Positions 1 through 9,056 are shown, numbered from the stretch's first letter. The stretch is DNA of 64,000 nucleotides from Kroppenstedtia sanguinis (GCF_050433445.1 NZ_JBNPXF010000005.1:101665-165664), one strand, 5' to 3'. The notes: generated by a model from the letters alone, not told the origin. A program made the numbers and translations.

Positions 1-1431
1 CACATGGGGCTGGAACATCCGGCAGTACAGTCCAATCTGGATCGTCTGCGCCAACCTGACAGCGTCGTGGTAGTGGGTGGACAGCAAGCCGGAATTCTGA
101 CTGGTCCCCTTTACACCATATATAAAGCGATCACCCTGATCCAATTGGCCCAGCGGGAGGAGAAACGTTTGCAGCGCCCGGTCATCCCGGTCTTTTGGAT
201 CGCCGGTGAAGATCATGATCTGGAGGAGGTCAACCATCTCCATCTCTTTTCGCAGGGAAACACCGAAAAGATCATTCTGCCTGTGGAGGCAGGTGAGAAA
301 GTGCCCGTGTCGGAGGTCGTTCCCGGAAAAGAGTTGCTTGAAGCATGGCTCCGGGAGCTGGGAGATCAGCTCCCGGATACTCCATACAAATCGCAGTTAT
401 TGGAGGTCTTAAGGGAGATCTCCCGGGATGAAGTTAGCCTCTCCCGTCATTTTGCCCGGTTGATGCATCATCTGTTCAGCCATTACGGTCTGTTGATGAT
501 CGATTCTGCTTTCCCACCTCTCCGCCATTTGGAACTCCCTTTTTTCCGGTGGCTGATTCAACATAATGAAACCTTGGGTCAGGCAGTGCTGAAGCAGGCC
601 ACCCGATTACAGGCAGCAGGTTATCCAGTTTCAGTCGATCTAGAAGCGGATAAGGCCCATCTTTTTCTGCAGGTGGAAGGGCAGCGACAAGCCCTTTATC
701 GGAATGCAGAGGGAATCTTTTATACCAAGGACGGGGAAAATCGGTTTAGTCGAGAGCAATTATTGAAGGAACTGGAGGCGAATCCCGTCCGGTTCAGCAA
801 TAATGTGTTGACTCGGCCTCTGATGCAGGAAGTTCTCTTTCCCACCCTCGCTTTTGTAGCCGGACCAGGAGAGATCAGTTACTGGGGATTGCTCCGATCC
901 GCTTTCCAACAAGCCGGGCTGGAGATGCCGATTCTGTTCCCGCGGATCGGGATCACCTTGGTCAGCCGTAAGGCAGAGAAAGAGATGAGGCGGTTTCGAC
1001 TCACTGTGGATGATGTGTTGCATCGTCTGCAGGAAAAAAAGCAGCGATGGTTGCAAACGCAGGTGGATCTGGATGTGGAGACGACCTTCTCTCAGGTGCA
1101 AACTCGCATCGATGGGATCTACCAGCCTTTGCTCCGAGAGATTTCCTCCATTCGACCTGATTTGGAAAGTCTGGGTGAGACCAACCGAGGGAAAGTACTG
1201 GAGCAGGTGGAATATCTGAAGAAGGAAACATGGAAGGCACTGGAGAAAAGGGGGGAGACGGATCTGCGCCGGTTTAGTGAGCTGGAGGCGGAATTGCGAC
1301 CCTGCGGCCACTTGCAAGAGCGAGTGCACAATTGGATCCCCTGGTGGAATCTCCTCGGGGAAGGTGCATTGGAGGAGCTGGTCCGCTCCCCACTGCTTTC
1401 GATTCAGACTCACCGGGTAGTTTACCTTTAA
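1..1431 (+). CDS. bshC: Bacillithiol biosynthesis protein BshC, 5' end cut by window
   Basis: BshC is the putative cysteine-adding enzyme for the last step of bacillithiol synthesis (cysteine onto GlcN-malate) in the cytoplasm. The frame is open from base 1, so the first codon seen is internal. About 476 residues are visible against roughly 540 for the family, so about 60 N-terminal residues lie outside the window. Recognisable family segments are VVVVGGQQAGILTGPLYT and FWIAGEDHDLEEVNH near the visible N terminus, and a coiled-coil-like region (about residues 335-440) rich in E, K, L and R. In B. subtilis bshC (yllA) sits just upstream of mraZ; here a SAH hydrolase gene lies between them. Identity is confident; the true start is not in view. 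Confidence 0.93.
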   Translation, partial: HMGLEHPAVQSNLDRLRQPDSVVVVGGQQAGILTGPLYTIYKAITLIQLAQREEKRLQRPVIPVFWIAGEDHDLEEVNHLHLFSQGNTEKIILPVEAGEKVPVSEVVPGKELLEAWLRELGDQLPDTPYKSQLLEVLREISRDEVSLSRHFARLMHHLFSHYGLLMIDSAFPPLRHLELPFFRWLIQHNETLGQAVLKQATRLQAAGYPVSVDLEADKAHLFLQVEGQRQALYRNAEGIFYTKDGENRFSREQLLKELEANPVRFSNNVLTRPLMQEVLFPTLAFVAGPGEISYWGLLRSAFQQAGLEMPILFPRIGITLVSRKAEKEMRRFRLTVDDVLHRLQEKKQRWLQTQVDLDVETTFSQVQTRIDGIYQPLLREISSIRPDLESLGETNRGKVLEQVEYLKKETWKALEKRGETDLRRFSELEAELRPCGHLQERVHNWIPWWNLLGEGALEELVRSPLLSIQTHRVVYL

Positions 1432-1601
1432 GATGATCCTGGAAATTCATGATGCAGGCGGGTTCATGGGTATGCGTTGTATCCTGTCGGAGGGAAACAA
1501 GATCTATCTGAATAGGGACACTGAAAGTGTGACGAACGCAAAGTTCAGGACTTGAACAGGATTTTGACATCCGCCCGTCCAAAGAATAAAGGAGGATTTA
1601 T

Positions 1602-2855
1602 ATGAGTTTGATGAGTATCATACGGGACAGAAGTCTGGCCCCTCAAGGGCGTTTGAAGATGGATTGGGCTCGTCAACATATGCCGGTGCTCAATCGGATC
1701 CGCAGGGAGTTTCTCGAGGAACAGCCCCTGGAGGGACAACGAGTGGCCATCGCTCTGCACTTGGAGGCCAAAACGGCCTGCCTGGCTGAACTGCTGAAGG
1801 ATGCGGGAGCCGAGGTGACGATCACCGGGAGCAACCCGCTGTCCACCAAGGACGATGTGGCCGCAGCCTTGGCGGAATCTGGAGTGACTGTATTTGCCAA
1901 GTATAATCCGAGCCCGGAAGAATATAAAGAGCACCTGATGCTCACCTTGGAAACTCGTCCCGATCTGATCATCGATGATGGTGGGGACTTGGTCAGCGTC
2001 CTCCATGCGGAGCGGCCCGATCTGTTGGAACAGGTGAAGGGAGGCTGTGAGGAGACGACGACGGGAATTTTGCGGTTGCGTGCCCTGGAAAAGTCAGGAG
2101 AGCTGAAGTTTCCGATGTTGGCAGTAAACGATGCCTACTCCAAATTCCTCTTTGACAACCGCTACGGAACCGGTCAATCGGTTTGGGACGGAATCAATCG
2201 AGCCACCAATCTGGTCGTGGCCGGCAAAACCGTGGTGGTGGTCGGCTATGGCTGGTGCGGCCGGGGTGTGGCCATGCGGGCACAGGGATTGGGTGCGCGA
2301 GTGGTGGTAGTCGAAGTGGATCCGATCAAGGCGACGGAAGCACACATGGACGGTTACACTCTCCTGCCCATGGCGGAAGCGGCCAAAGTGGGCGAGATCT
2401 TCGTCACGGTGACCGGGAATAAAAAAGTGATCACCGAAGAGCACTTCTCCCAGATGAGAGACGGAGCCATCCTAGCCAATGCCGGTCACTTCGATGTGGA
2501 GATCGACAAACCGTCTTTGGAAGGACTGGCTGTGAGCAAAAGGATCGTGCGTAAGGATATCACGGAGTACCAGTTGGCCGATGGGCGTCGGATTCATCTT
2601 CTCTGCGAGGGCCGCCTAGTCAATCTGGTAGCCGGGGATGGCCATCCGGCGGAGATTATGGACATGACCTTTGCTCTGCAAACCCTCTCGCTGATCTATG
2701 TTCTAGAAAACTATGAAAAAATAGGTCCCCATGTCATGGATGTTCCTTATCACATTGATGAACAGGTGGCCATCTACAAGCTGGAATCCCTTGGTGTAGC
2801 GATTGACGATATGACAGATGAACAGAAAGAGTATCTCAACAGTTGGCTGGTGTAA
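1602..2855 (+). CDS. ahcY: Adenosylhomocysteinase (S-adenosylhomocysteine hydrolase)
   Basis: Reversible NAD-dependent hydrolysis of S-adenosylhomocysteine to adenosine and homocysteine, removing the product inhibitor of SAM-dependent methyltransferases. The 417-residue protein has the substrate/catalytic segment NDAYSKFLFDNRYGTGQS with K181, D185 and N186, and a Rossmann NAD loop GYGWCGRG starting at G215. It is of the short bacterial/archaeal kind: it lacks the insertion of the eukaryotic enzyme and has T where the eukaryotic enzyme has the active-site Cys (NRYGTG versus NLYGCR). Start chosen at the ATG after AAAGGAGG (1588-1595). It ends in a good terminator, so it looks monocistronic. B. 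subtilis uses the Pfs/LuxS route instead, so the gene is unusual at this spot. Confidence 0.95.
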   Translation: MSLMSIIRDRSLAPQGRLKMDWARQHMPVLNRIRREFLEEQPLEGQRVAIALHLEAKTACLAELLKDAGAEVTITGSNPLSTKDDVAAALAESGVTVFAKYNPSPEEYKEHLMLTLETRPDLIIDDGGDLVSVLHAERPDLLEQVKGGCEETTTGILRLRALEKSGELKFPMLAVNDAYSKFLFDNRYGTGQSVWDGINRATNLVVAGKTVVVVGYGWCGRGVAMRAQGLGARVVVVEVDPIKATEAHMDGYTLLPMAEAAKVGEIFVTVTGNKKVITEEHFSQMRDGAILANAGHFDVEIDKPSLEGLAVSKRIVRKDITEYQLADGRRIHLLCEGRLVNLVAGDGHPAEIMDMTFALQTLSLIYVLENYEKIGPHVMDVPYHIDEQVAIYKLESLGVAIDDMTDEQKEYLNSWLV

Positions 2856-2884
2856 GCTTTATTCCACCAAAAGAATAAAATGTA

Positions 2885-2916
2885 AAAATCCTGCACTCGG
2901 TGCAGGATTTTTTTGT
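2885..2916 (+). terminator. Rho-independent terminator of ahcY
   Basis: Perfect 12-bp stem (2885-2896 with 2900-2911), 3-nt loop TCG, followed by a run of T. It closes the ahcY unit just before the mraZ promoter. Confidence 0.9.
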
Positions 2917-2923
2917 TTGGCTG

Positions 2924-2932
2924 TGGTATAAT
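2924..2932 (+). promoter_or_regulatory. Extended -10 promoter of mraZ/dcw cluster
   Basis: TGGTATAAT: a perfect TATAAT (2927-2932) with a TGn extension. No good -35 is seen because the preceding terminator occupies that space. It is the only strong promoter-like site between ahcY and mraZ, so it is the probable entry promoter for the division cluster. Confidence 0.6.
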
Positions 2933-2939
2933 TTACATT

Positions 2940-2966
2940 GTGGTGGAAAGTGGTAGGAAGTGGGGA
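2940..2966 (+). promoter_or_regulatory. MraZ operator: 10-bp-phased GTGG repeats
   Basis: GTGG occurs at 2940, 2950 and 2960, exactly 10 bp apart, immediately downstream of the -10 box; G-rich echoes continue at about 2970 and 2980. MraZ proteins are known to bind TGGGN-type direct repeats with 5-nt spacers (10-bp period) in front of their own gene. The position and spacing support an autoregulatory operator; binding itself is inference. Confidence 0.65.
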
Positions 2967-2995
2967 ATAAGGGGGAGTGAAGGGGGGTAGGTGGT

Positions 2996-3433
2996 GTGTT
3001 CATGGGTGAATATCGTCACAGTGTGGACGATAAAGGTCGTCTGATCGTCCCGTCCAAATTCCGGGAAGATCTGGGGGAGACCTTTGTCATCACCCGTGGA
3101 CTGGACCACTGCCTGTTTGTTTATCCCATGCCGGAGTGGAAGCAGTTGGAACAAAAACTGAAATCGCTCCCGTTCACAAAAGCCGACGCCCGCGCATTCA
3201 CCCGTTTTTTCTTTTCGGGTGCGATCGTAGCGGAGTTGGACAAGCAGGGCCGGGTTAACCTTCCGGGAAACCTGCGGGAATTTGCGAAGCTGGTAAAGGA
3301 TTGTGTCGTCATCGGTGTTTCCAGTCGGGTGGAAATATGGAGTAAAGAAGCGTGGTCATCCTACTATGAGACTTCCCAGGATTCATTCAACGAAATTGCA
3401 GAAAAATTGGTGGACTTGGATTTGAATCTGTAG
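2996..3433 (+). CDS. mraZ: Transcriptional regulator MraZ
   Basis: DNA-binding regulator of the division and cell-wall cluster, built from two SpoVT/AbrB-like swapped-hairpin domains (about residues 5-50 and 80-125). The protein is 145 residues. The GTG at 2996 gives MFMGEYRHSVDDKGR, matching the family N terminus; an ATG two codons later is the alternative. The second DKQGRVNLP motif (about residue 80) marks the second AbrB repeat. It is the first gene of the dcw cluster, preceded by its probable operator (2940-2966) and followed 23 bp later by rsmH. Confidence 0.95.
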   Translation: MFMGEYRHSVDDKGRLIVPSKFREDLGETFVITRGLDHCLFVYPMPEWKQLEQKLKSLPFTKADARAFTRFFFSGAIVAELDKQGRVNLPGNLREFAKLVKDCVVIGVSSRVEIWSKEAWSSYYETSQDSFNEIAEKLVDLDLNL

Positions 3434-3456
3434 GTCGATGGAAAGGTTGAAGCCGT

Positions 3457-4410
3457 TTGTTTCGACATGAAACTGTAATGAGAGAAGAAGCAGTGGAAGG
3501 CTTGTTGGTCCGTCCCGGTGGCATCTATGTCGATTGCACATTGGGTGGTGCCGGGCACAGTTTATTGATAGCGGAGCGCTTGGGCAAAGAGGGGATCCTG
3601 ATCGGGTTGGACCAGGATGACCAAGCCTTGCAGGCCGCCTCCGATCGGCTAAAAGGTGTCGACTGTCAGGTTCACCTGATGAAGAGTAACTTTCGCCGCT
3701 TGGAAAAAGTGTTGGAGCGGTTGGATCTGGAGCGAGTGGATGGAGTCCTGTTCGATATCGGGGTTTCCTCACCGCAACTGGATGAAGGGGAGCGAGGATT
3801 CAGTTACCAGTATGATGCTCCACTAGATATGCGGATGGACCCCGATGGAGAGTTGACCGCCCGCGACGTGGTGAACACTTGGTCTGAAGAGGAGATTGCG
3901 CAGATTCTGTTTCGCTATGGGGAGGAGAAGTTTTCCAGAAGAATTGCGCGCAAAATAGTGGAAACCCGTTCTCAGCGTCCCATCGAAACCACCGCAGAGT
4001 TGGCTACGGTAGTCAAGGAGGGGATTCCGGCGCCGGCGAGACGAAAGGGTCCCCATCCCGCCCGCCGCAGTTTTCAAGCGATTCGGATTGCAGTCAACGA
4101 TGAATTAAATGCTTTGGAAGAGGGACTGGAGCAGGCCGTCCGCTATCTGAACCCTGGTGGTCGAGTGAGCGTCATTACCTTCCATTCCCTGGAGGATCGG
4201 ATCTGCAAGCGTTTTTTTCAAGAAAAAGCGAAGGGGTGCATTTGCCCACCTGATTTCCCCATCTGTACTTGCGGGAAAACTCCGGAACTCCGCATTATCA
4301 CAAAGAAATCTTTGCAACCGTCGGCGGCGGAAACCGGGCGAAATCCCCGGGCACGGTCCGCCCGGTTGCGTATTGCGGAAAAGTGTGAGGAGGGTCAAAG
4401 AGAGAGATGA
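3457..4410 (+). CDS. rsmH: 16S rRNA (cytosine1402-N4)-methyltransferase RsmH (MraW)
   Basis: SAM-dependent methylation of N4 of C1402 in 16S rRNA, in the ribosomal P site. The 317-residue protein has the SAM loop GGAGHS (residues 30-35) after DCTL, and the family blocks FDIGVSSPQLD and FHSLEDR. Start is TTG at 3457, giving MFRHETVMREEAVEG, which aligns with the family start, with GGAAAGG about 10 nt upstream. The stop overlaps the ftsL start as ATGA, indicating translational coupling. Confidence 0.95.
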   Translation: MFRHETVMREEAVEGLLVRPGGIYVDCTLGGAGHSLLIAERLGKEGILIGLDQDDQALQAASDRLKGVDCQVHLMKSNFRRLEKVLERLDLERVDGVLFDIGVSSPQLDEGERGFSYQYDAPLDMRMDPDGELTARDVVNTWSEEEIAQILFRYGEEKFSRRIARKIVETRSQRPIETTAELATVVKEGIPAPARRKGPHPARRSFQAIRIAVNDELNALEEGLEQAVRYLNPGGRVSVITFHSLEDRICKRFFQEKAKGCICPPDFPICTCGKTPELRIITKKSLQPSAAETGRNPRARSARLRIAEKCEEGQRER

Positions 4411-4808
4411 AAGATTACCGGGGAAACACTTCGGTTGCGTACCAAATGGAACCCCAACCGAAACAGGCGACACAGACAAAAAGACAGCCGCAAGTAGGGT
4501 TTCCAGCAGGTGAAAAATTGTTGTATCTGGCCAGCCTGATTCTCTGTGTTGCTCTCGCTTCCGGTGTGCTGTCCCAATATGCCAAGGCGGCGGAAGTCAA
4601 TCTGAAATTGCAACAGGTGGAGCGTCAGGCTGCCGCGGTGGAAGAAGAGAACGACGCCCATCGGGAAAGGATCCACGCACTGAAGAGCGGGGAGCGGATT
4701 CGCCAGTTCGCGGAAGAGAACGGCATGGTCCGGATGGAAAAACAGTCCCCCGGCAAAACACAAACAGATAAACAGAAGAATCCAGCTCGCGACGACGAAC
4801 GGGGTTGA
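4407..4808 (+). CDS. ftsL: Cell division protein FtsL
   Basis: Bitopic divisome protein that forms a complex with DivIB and DivIC and helps recruit and activate the septal synthase. The 133-residue protein has a basic/Gln-rich cytoplasmic N terminus (1-37), one transmembrane helix (about 38-56) and an extracytoplasmic coiled coil (about 60-105). It starts inside the rsmH stop codon and ends 4 bp before pbpB. The sequence is fast-evolving, so the call rests on topology, size and position between rsmH and a class B PBP. Confidence 0.88.
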   Translation: MKDYRGNTSVAYQMEPQPKQATQTKRQPQVGFPAGEKLLYLASLILCVALASGVLSQYAKAAEVNLKLQQVERQAAAVEEENDAHRERIHALKSGERIRQFAEENGMVRMEKQSPGKTQTDKQKNPARDDERG

Positions 4809-4812
4809 CGCG

Positions 4813-6942
4813 ATGAATCACGAAAAGAAAAAAAGCAAGATGAGATCACTGCTGGTGGGGTTGGGGATTACTCTGATGTTGTCGGCGGTGATCTTTCGAT
4901 TGCTTTGGATTCAGACCGTCAGTGCTTCCTTCCTTCGGGAACAGGCACAAAAAACATGGGAGAAAAAAGAGGCCATCCAGCCAAACCGGGGCAGTATTTT
5001 AGACCGGACCGGTGAAGTCAGCTTGGCTGAAAGCGTGGATCAGTACGTGATTGCAGCAGATCTCAGCCAGGTGAAAAAACCGCGGAAAACTGCCCGTAAA
5101 TTGGCGACAGTGATGGAGGGCTATTCCGAAGAGGAGCTTTATCAACGTTTGACCCAGAAAGGTGTCAGACAGGTGGAGCTGAAACGGAAAGGGAATTTCA
5201 AAGTTTCCAGGGAAGTCAGGGATCGGATCATCGCCCTCGGGCTGGATGGGATTTATCCCATCCAAACCACGGGCAGACAATACCCGCAAGGGAAATTGGC
5301 CGCTCAGGTGTTGGGATTTCTCAATGTGGAAGGAAAACCGGGGGGCGGGTTGGAGCAACAGTATGATTCCATCCTGAAGGGCCACCCCGGCAAGCTCCGT
5401 TTTGAAAAAGATGCGAAGGGGAACCCCGTCCCCAACGCCTCTGAGGATTATCAACCGCCAGACCACGGAAAGAACCTCGTCCTTACCCTGGATGCTGAGA
5501 TCCAGTACACCGTGGAGAAATCCCTGGATGAAATCATGGATAAATACGGGGCCAAGGGGGCGACGGCGATGGTGGCCGACCCGAACAGTGGCGAGCTGCT
5601 GGCGATGGCCTCCCGACCCACTTTCAACCCCAACGAATTTGATCGGACCTTAGATAAAAACAACTCTATCAATCGGGCCGTCAGCACGCAGTACGAACCG
5701 GGTTCCACCTTTAAGATCGTCACCTTGGCTGCCGCTGTGGAAGAGGGGAAATTTCGAGCCGAGGACCGCTTCCAATCGGGAAGCATCCAAGTGGCGGGAC
5801 AGACGATCCGGGATTGGAATGACAGCGGTTGGGGAGAGATCTCCTATGCTCGGGGAATCCACCTTTCCAGCAATGTGGCATTTGTCCATCTCGGCGAGAA
5901 ATTGGGGTCGGATCGATTGATACGTTATATCGATCGCTTTGGTTTCGGAAAAATTACCGATGCCCATGGGCGAAAGACAGGCCTTGATCTTCCAGGAGAA
6001 GAGGCGGGCTACTATTTTGGTCACAGTCCTCTCCACGGGACAGAACTGGCGACCACCGCCTTTGGCCAAGGGATTGCGGTCACCCCGATCCAGCAGGTGA
6101 TGGCGGTGTCAGCCGTTGCCAACGGAGGCACTTTATATCGTCCTTATCTGGTGAAAGAGATCCGAGATCCCCGGACAGGCAAAACGGTGAAAAAACATCA
6201 ACCTTATCCTGTTCGCAAGGAAGTGGTCTCCCGGCAGACCGCCGATACGGTGAGGAATCTACTCCGGGGGGTGGTAACGGAGGGAACCGGCCGCCAGGCG
6301 GAAGTGGAAGGGTATTCTGTGGCAGGGAAAACCGGTACCGCCCAGAAGCCGAGGGAAGGTGGGAGAGGTTATGCCTCAGGCAGATATATTGTCTCATTCA
6401 TCGGGTTCGCCCCGGCGGAAAAACCTGAGGTGGTGGTTTATGTCGCGGTCGATGAGCCAGCTCGCTCGGCCCATGGAGGGACTGTGGCGGCTCCTGCTGC
6501 GGGTCGGATCATCGGGGAATCCCTCCGTCAACTGGGGGTTCCAAAAGCTAAGTCCTCCTCATCTTCACGGGAGTCTGCATCGAAGCGAAGTGCGGCGGAT
6601 TGGACTGATGATCCAGTGAACCAGGTGAAGAAAAAACTGAAAAAGACCGGCGTGAAAGTCCGTGTCCTCGGTAGCGGGGAGCGTGTGATTAATCAATCCC
6701 CGACACCGGGGGAGAGTTTGTCCGGGAACACGGTTCTGTTACTGACGGAATCTCCGCAAGCTCTGGAAATGCCGGACCTGACTGGACGCCCCCTGAGAGA
6801 GGCGATGGAGTGGTGTCGATTGTTAGAGCTGAAACCGGAGATTCACGGAGAAGGCTTTGTAGCCCGGCAGTCGATCTCTCCTGGTGCCCCGATCATGGAA
6901 CAGTCTACAATCCGCTTGGAACTGAACCCGGACAGCGGATAA
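4813..6942 (+). CDS. pbpB: Class B penicillin-binding protein 2B-like septal transpeptidase with two PASTA domains
   Basis: Septal D,D-transpeptidase that cross-links peptidoglycan with an FtsW-type partner. 709 residues. Visible: short basic N terminus, transmembrane helix (about 12-33), PBP dimerisation domain starting near RGSILDR, then the transpeptidase domain with SxxK (S298 and K301 in YEPGSTFKI), SxN (LSSN) and KTGT (K506). Two PASTA domains follow at the C terminus (about 595-650 and 652-706). Length and architecture match B. subtilis PbpB. Shine-Dalgarno is weak, which suggests coupling to ftsL. Followed by a terminator, so spoVD needs its own promoter or read-through. Confidence 0.93.
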   Translation: MNHEKKKSKMRSLLVGLGITLMLSAVIFRLLWIQTVSASFLREQAQKTWEKKEAIQPNRGSILDRTGEVSLAESVDQYVIAADLSQVKKPRKTARKLATVMEGYSEEELYQRLTQKGVRQVELKRKGNFKVSREVRDRIIALGLDGIYPIQTTGRQYPQGKLAAQVLGFLNVEGKPGGGLEQQYDSILKGHPGKLRFEKDAKGNPVPNASEDYQPPDHGKNLVLTLDAEIQYTVEKSLDEIMDKYGAKGATAMVADPNSGELLAMASRPTFNPNEFDRTLDKNNSINRAVSTQYEPGSTFKIVTLAAAVEEGKFRAEDRFQSGSIQVAGQTIRDWNDSGWGEISYARGIHLSSNVAFVHLGEKLGSDRLIRYIDRFGFGKITDAHGRKTGLDLPGEEAGYYFGHSPLHGTELATTAFGQGIAVTPIQQVMAVSAVANGGTLYRPYLVKEIRDPRTGKTVKKHQPYPVRKEVVSRQTADTVRNLLRGVVTEGTGRQAEVEGYSVAGKTGTAQKPREGGRGYASGRYIVSFIGFAPAEKPEVVVYVAVDEPARSAHGGTVAAPAAGRIIGESLRQLGVPKAKSSSSSRESASKRSAADWTDDPVNQVKKKLKKTGVKVRVLGSGERVINQSPTPGESLSGNTVLLLTESPQALEMPDLTGRPLREAMEWCRLLELKPEIHGEGFVARQSISPGAPIMEQSTIRLELNPDSG

Positions 6943-6984
6943 AACCCAAAGCCCTTCCACCTGGGGGGCCTTGGGTTTTATTTT
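6939..6984 (+). terminator. Terminator between pbpB and spoVD
   Basis: AAAACCCAA (6941-6949) pairs with TTGGGTTTT (6971-6979), extended by GCCC/GGGC, then a T-rich stretch. It overlaps the pbpB stop codon. It separates vegetative from sporulation expression. Confidence 0.75.
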
Positions 6985-7044
6985 GGTATCAGTATCAGTG
7001 GATGGACAATCCAGGTTTTGATTTTTGAGGGGTATAACCCACCT

Positions 7045-7090
7045 TTCCGTGAAATATGGTTGTCTTATAGAACCTGTCTCACGGAAGGAG
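7045..7090 (+). promoter_or_regulatory. Possible hairpin sequestering the spoVD ribosome-binding site
   Basis: TTCCGTGA (7045-7052) is perfectly complementary to TCACGGAA (7079-7086), and the latter overlaps the spoVD Shine-Dalgarno GGAAGGAG (7083-7090). If transcription starts upstream, the hairpin would hide the ribosome-binding site. No experimental basis; a structural observation. Confidence 0.35.
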
Positions 7091-7098
7091 TGTACCCA

Positions 7099-9018
7099 TT
7101 GCCTGTACCCAGTCATCTGGTTCGGAAACGGTTGTTTATCGCCATGGTGGTGGGTCTTTTATTGTTTGTCGGGCTGTTGACCCGTCTCGGCTATGTGCAA
7201 CTGGTCCAGGGAAAAAAGTTGAATGAAAAGGCTCAAGATCTGTGGACACGGGATATTCCCTTTGAAGGGAAGAGGGGGCGTATCCTGGATCGCAAGGGGG
7301 AAGTCCTTGCTTATAATGTCAGCTCCCCTTCGGTTCTCGCCATTCCTGCCCAGATCAAGGATCCTTCCCGGACAGCCAGGGAATTGGCCCGGATCTTGGT
7401 GGCTCCGGAAGAGAAGATCTATCGGCAGATCACCAAAAAAGAATTGATCGTCCGTCTTAATCCTTATGGCCGGAAAATCAGTGAGGATCGTGCCCAAGCC
7501 ATTCATGAACTTCGCCTGCCCGGGATCACCGTGGCTGAGGATAATAAACGCCATTACCCTTTGGGAAGTTTGGCTGCCCATGTTCTCGGCTTTGCCGGAA
7601 TTGACAACCAGGGGCTGGCGGGCTTGGAACTGATTTATGATGAGAAGCTTCGGGGGACGAAGGGGCGCGTCTCCTTCGGTGCTAATGCCAAAGGGGAGAG
7701 GTTGCCTGGCAGTGAGGATAAGTACACACCATCGGAAGATGGGATGGACTTGGTTCTGACTCTGGACAGACATGTACAGGGGATCATGGAGCGGGAAATG
7801 GACCAGGCGATGGCTCAGTATGATCCGGACAATGTCCTGGCCCTCGCCATGAATCCCAAAACCGGGGAGATCCTAGGTATGGGTAGTCGGCCCACCTTTG
7901 AACCGGCGGACTTCCGCAATGTGGATCCCGAAGTGTACAATCGCAATCTGCCGATCTGGCGTACTTATGAGCCGGGCTCCACTTTTAAGATCATCACTTT
8001 GGCTGCCGCTCTGGAAGAGCAAAAAGTTAATCTGAAAGAACGCTTTCATGATCCAGGTTATGTCAAAGTGGCGGGAGCGCGACTCCGTTGTTGGAAACAC
8101 GGGGGGCACGGTTCTCAAAGTTTCCTCGAAGTTGTGGAAAACTCCTGCAACCCCGGATTTGTCGCTCTGGGGCAACGCCTCGGCAAGGAGAAGTTGTTTC
8201 AATATATCCACAAGTTCGGTTTTGGAGAGAAAACAGGAATCGACTTGAATGGGGAAGCTAAGGGGATTTTGTTTCAGCCGAAGAAGGTGGGACCTGTGGA
8301 GTTGGCAACCACCTCCTTCGGTCAGGGGGTTTCAGTCACCCCGATCCAACAGGTGACAGCTGTGGCGGCGGCGGTGAACGGGGGCAAACTGATGGAACCC
8401 CACTTGCAAAAGGGATGGAAGGATCCGGAAAGCAAAGCCCTGTTGCAAAAAACAAAACCCAAGGTGAAGCGACGGGTGATCTCTGAAGAGACCTCGGCTC
8501 AAGTGAGAAGCTCCTTGGAAAGTGTGGTGGCTAAGGGAACGGGTCGCAGGGCTTTCATCGATGGATATCGGGTGGGGGGCAAGACTGGGACAGCACAGAA
8601 GGTGGGCCCCGACGGTCGATATCTTCGGAACAATCACATTGTCTCTTTTATCGGGGTGGCTCCCATGGATGATCCAGAGATGGTGGTCTATTTAGCCGTC
8701 GATAACCCGAAGGGAGTTCAGTTCGGAGGTGTGGTGGCGGCTCCAATCGTACGTAACATCCTGCATGACAGTCTGCGCTATATGAAGGTGGAGAAACGGA
8801 AGAGACAGATCCCTCCGGAGGCGACCACCCCCTTAACGGAAACCTACGTGGAAGTGCCGGATTTGATCGGCGAAGAGATTTCAGATCTTCGTAACAGTCT
8901 TTATGACACCCCTCTCCAAACGAGCGGAAAAGGCAAAATGGTGATCAATCAGGCGCCCAAACCGGGAGAGCGGGTGAAGAAGGGGACGCCCATCCGCATC
9001 TATCTGGGTGACAAATGA
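7099..9018 (+). CDS. spoVD: Stage V sporulation protein D (class B PBP, cortex synthesis)
   Basis: Mother-cell class B PBP for spore cortex peptidoglycan. With the TTG start at 7099 (after GGAAGGAG) the product is 639 residues starting MPVPSHLVRKRL, matching the SpoVD N terminus; the longer open frame from 7018 is not needed. Transmembrane helix about 12-31; SxxK S294/K297 in YEPGSTFKI; SxN in NSCNPGFV; KTGT in GGKTGTAQK; one C-terminal PASTA domain (about 575-638). The segment RCWKHGGHG is typical of SpoVD. It follows pbpB as in B. subtilis, beyond a terminator. Confidence 0.94.
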   Translation: MPVPSHLVRKRLFIAMVVGLLLFVGLLTRLGYVQLVQGKKLNEKAQDLWTRDIPFEGKRGRILDRKGEVLAYNVSSPSVLAIPAQIKDPSRTARELARILVAPEEKIYRQITKKELIVRLNPYGRKISEDRAQAIHELRLPGITVAEDNKRHYPLGSLAAHVLGFAGIDNQGLAGLELIYDEKLRGTKGRVSFGANAKGERLPGSEDKYTPSEDGMDLVLTLDRHVQGIMEREMDQAMAQYDPDNVLALAMNPKTGEILGMGSRPTFEPADFRNVDPEVYNRNLPIWRTYEPGSTFKIITLAAALEEQKVNLKERFHDPGYVKVAGARLRCWKHGGHGSQSFLEVVENSCNPGFVALGQRLGKEKLFQYIHKFGFGEKTGIDLNGEAKGILFQPKKVGPVELATTSFGQGVSVTPIQQVTAVAAAVNGGKLMEPHLQKGWKDPESKALLQKTKPKVKRRVISEETSAQVRSSLESVVAKGTGRRAFIDGYRVGGKTGTAQKVGPDGRYLRNNHIVSFIGVAPMDDPEMVVYLAVDNPKGVQFGGVVAAPIVRNILHDSLRYMKVEKRKRQIPPEATTPLTETYVEVPDLIGEEISDLRNSLYDTPLQTSGKGKMVINQAPKPGERVKKGTPIRIYLGDK

Positions 9019-9056
9019 GCTCCGTCGGATTAAAATAAGGTAGAATAAACGGTTGT

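Noticed and set aside
7018..7098. N-terminal extension of spoVD from an ATG at 7018
   Set aside because: It has no Shine-Dalgarno and adds residues not found in SpoVD; the TTG at 7099 follows GGAAGGAG and matches the family start.
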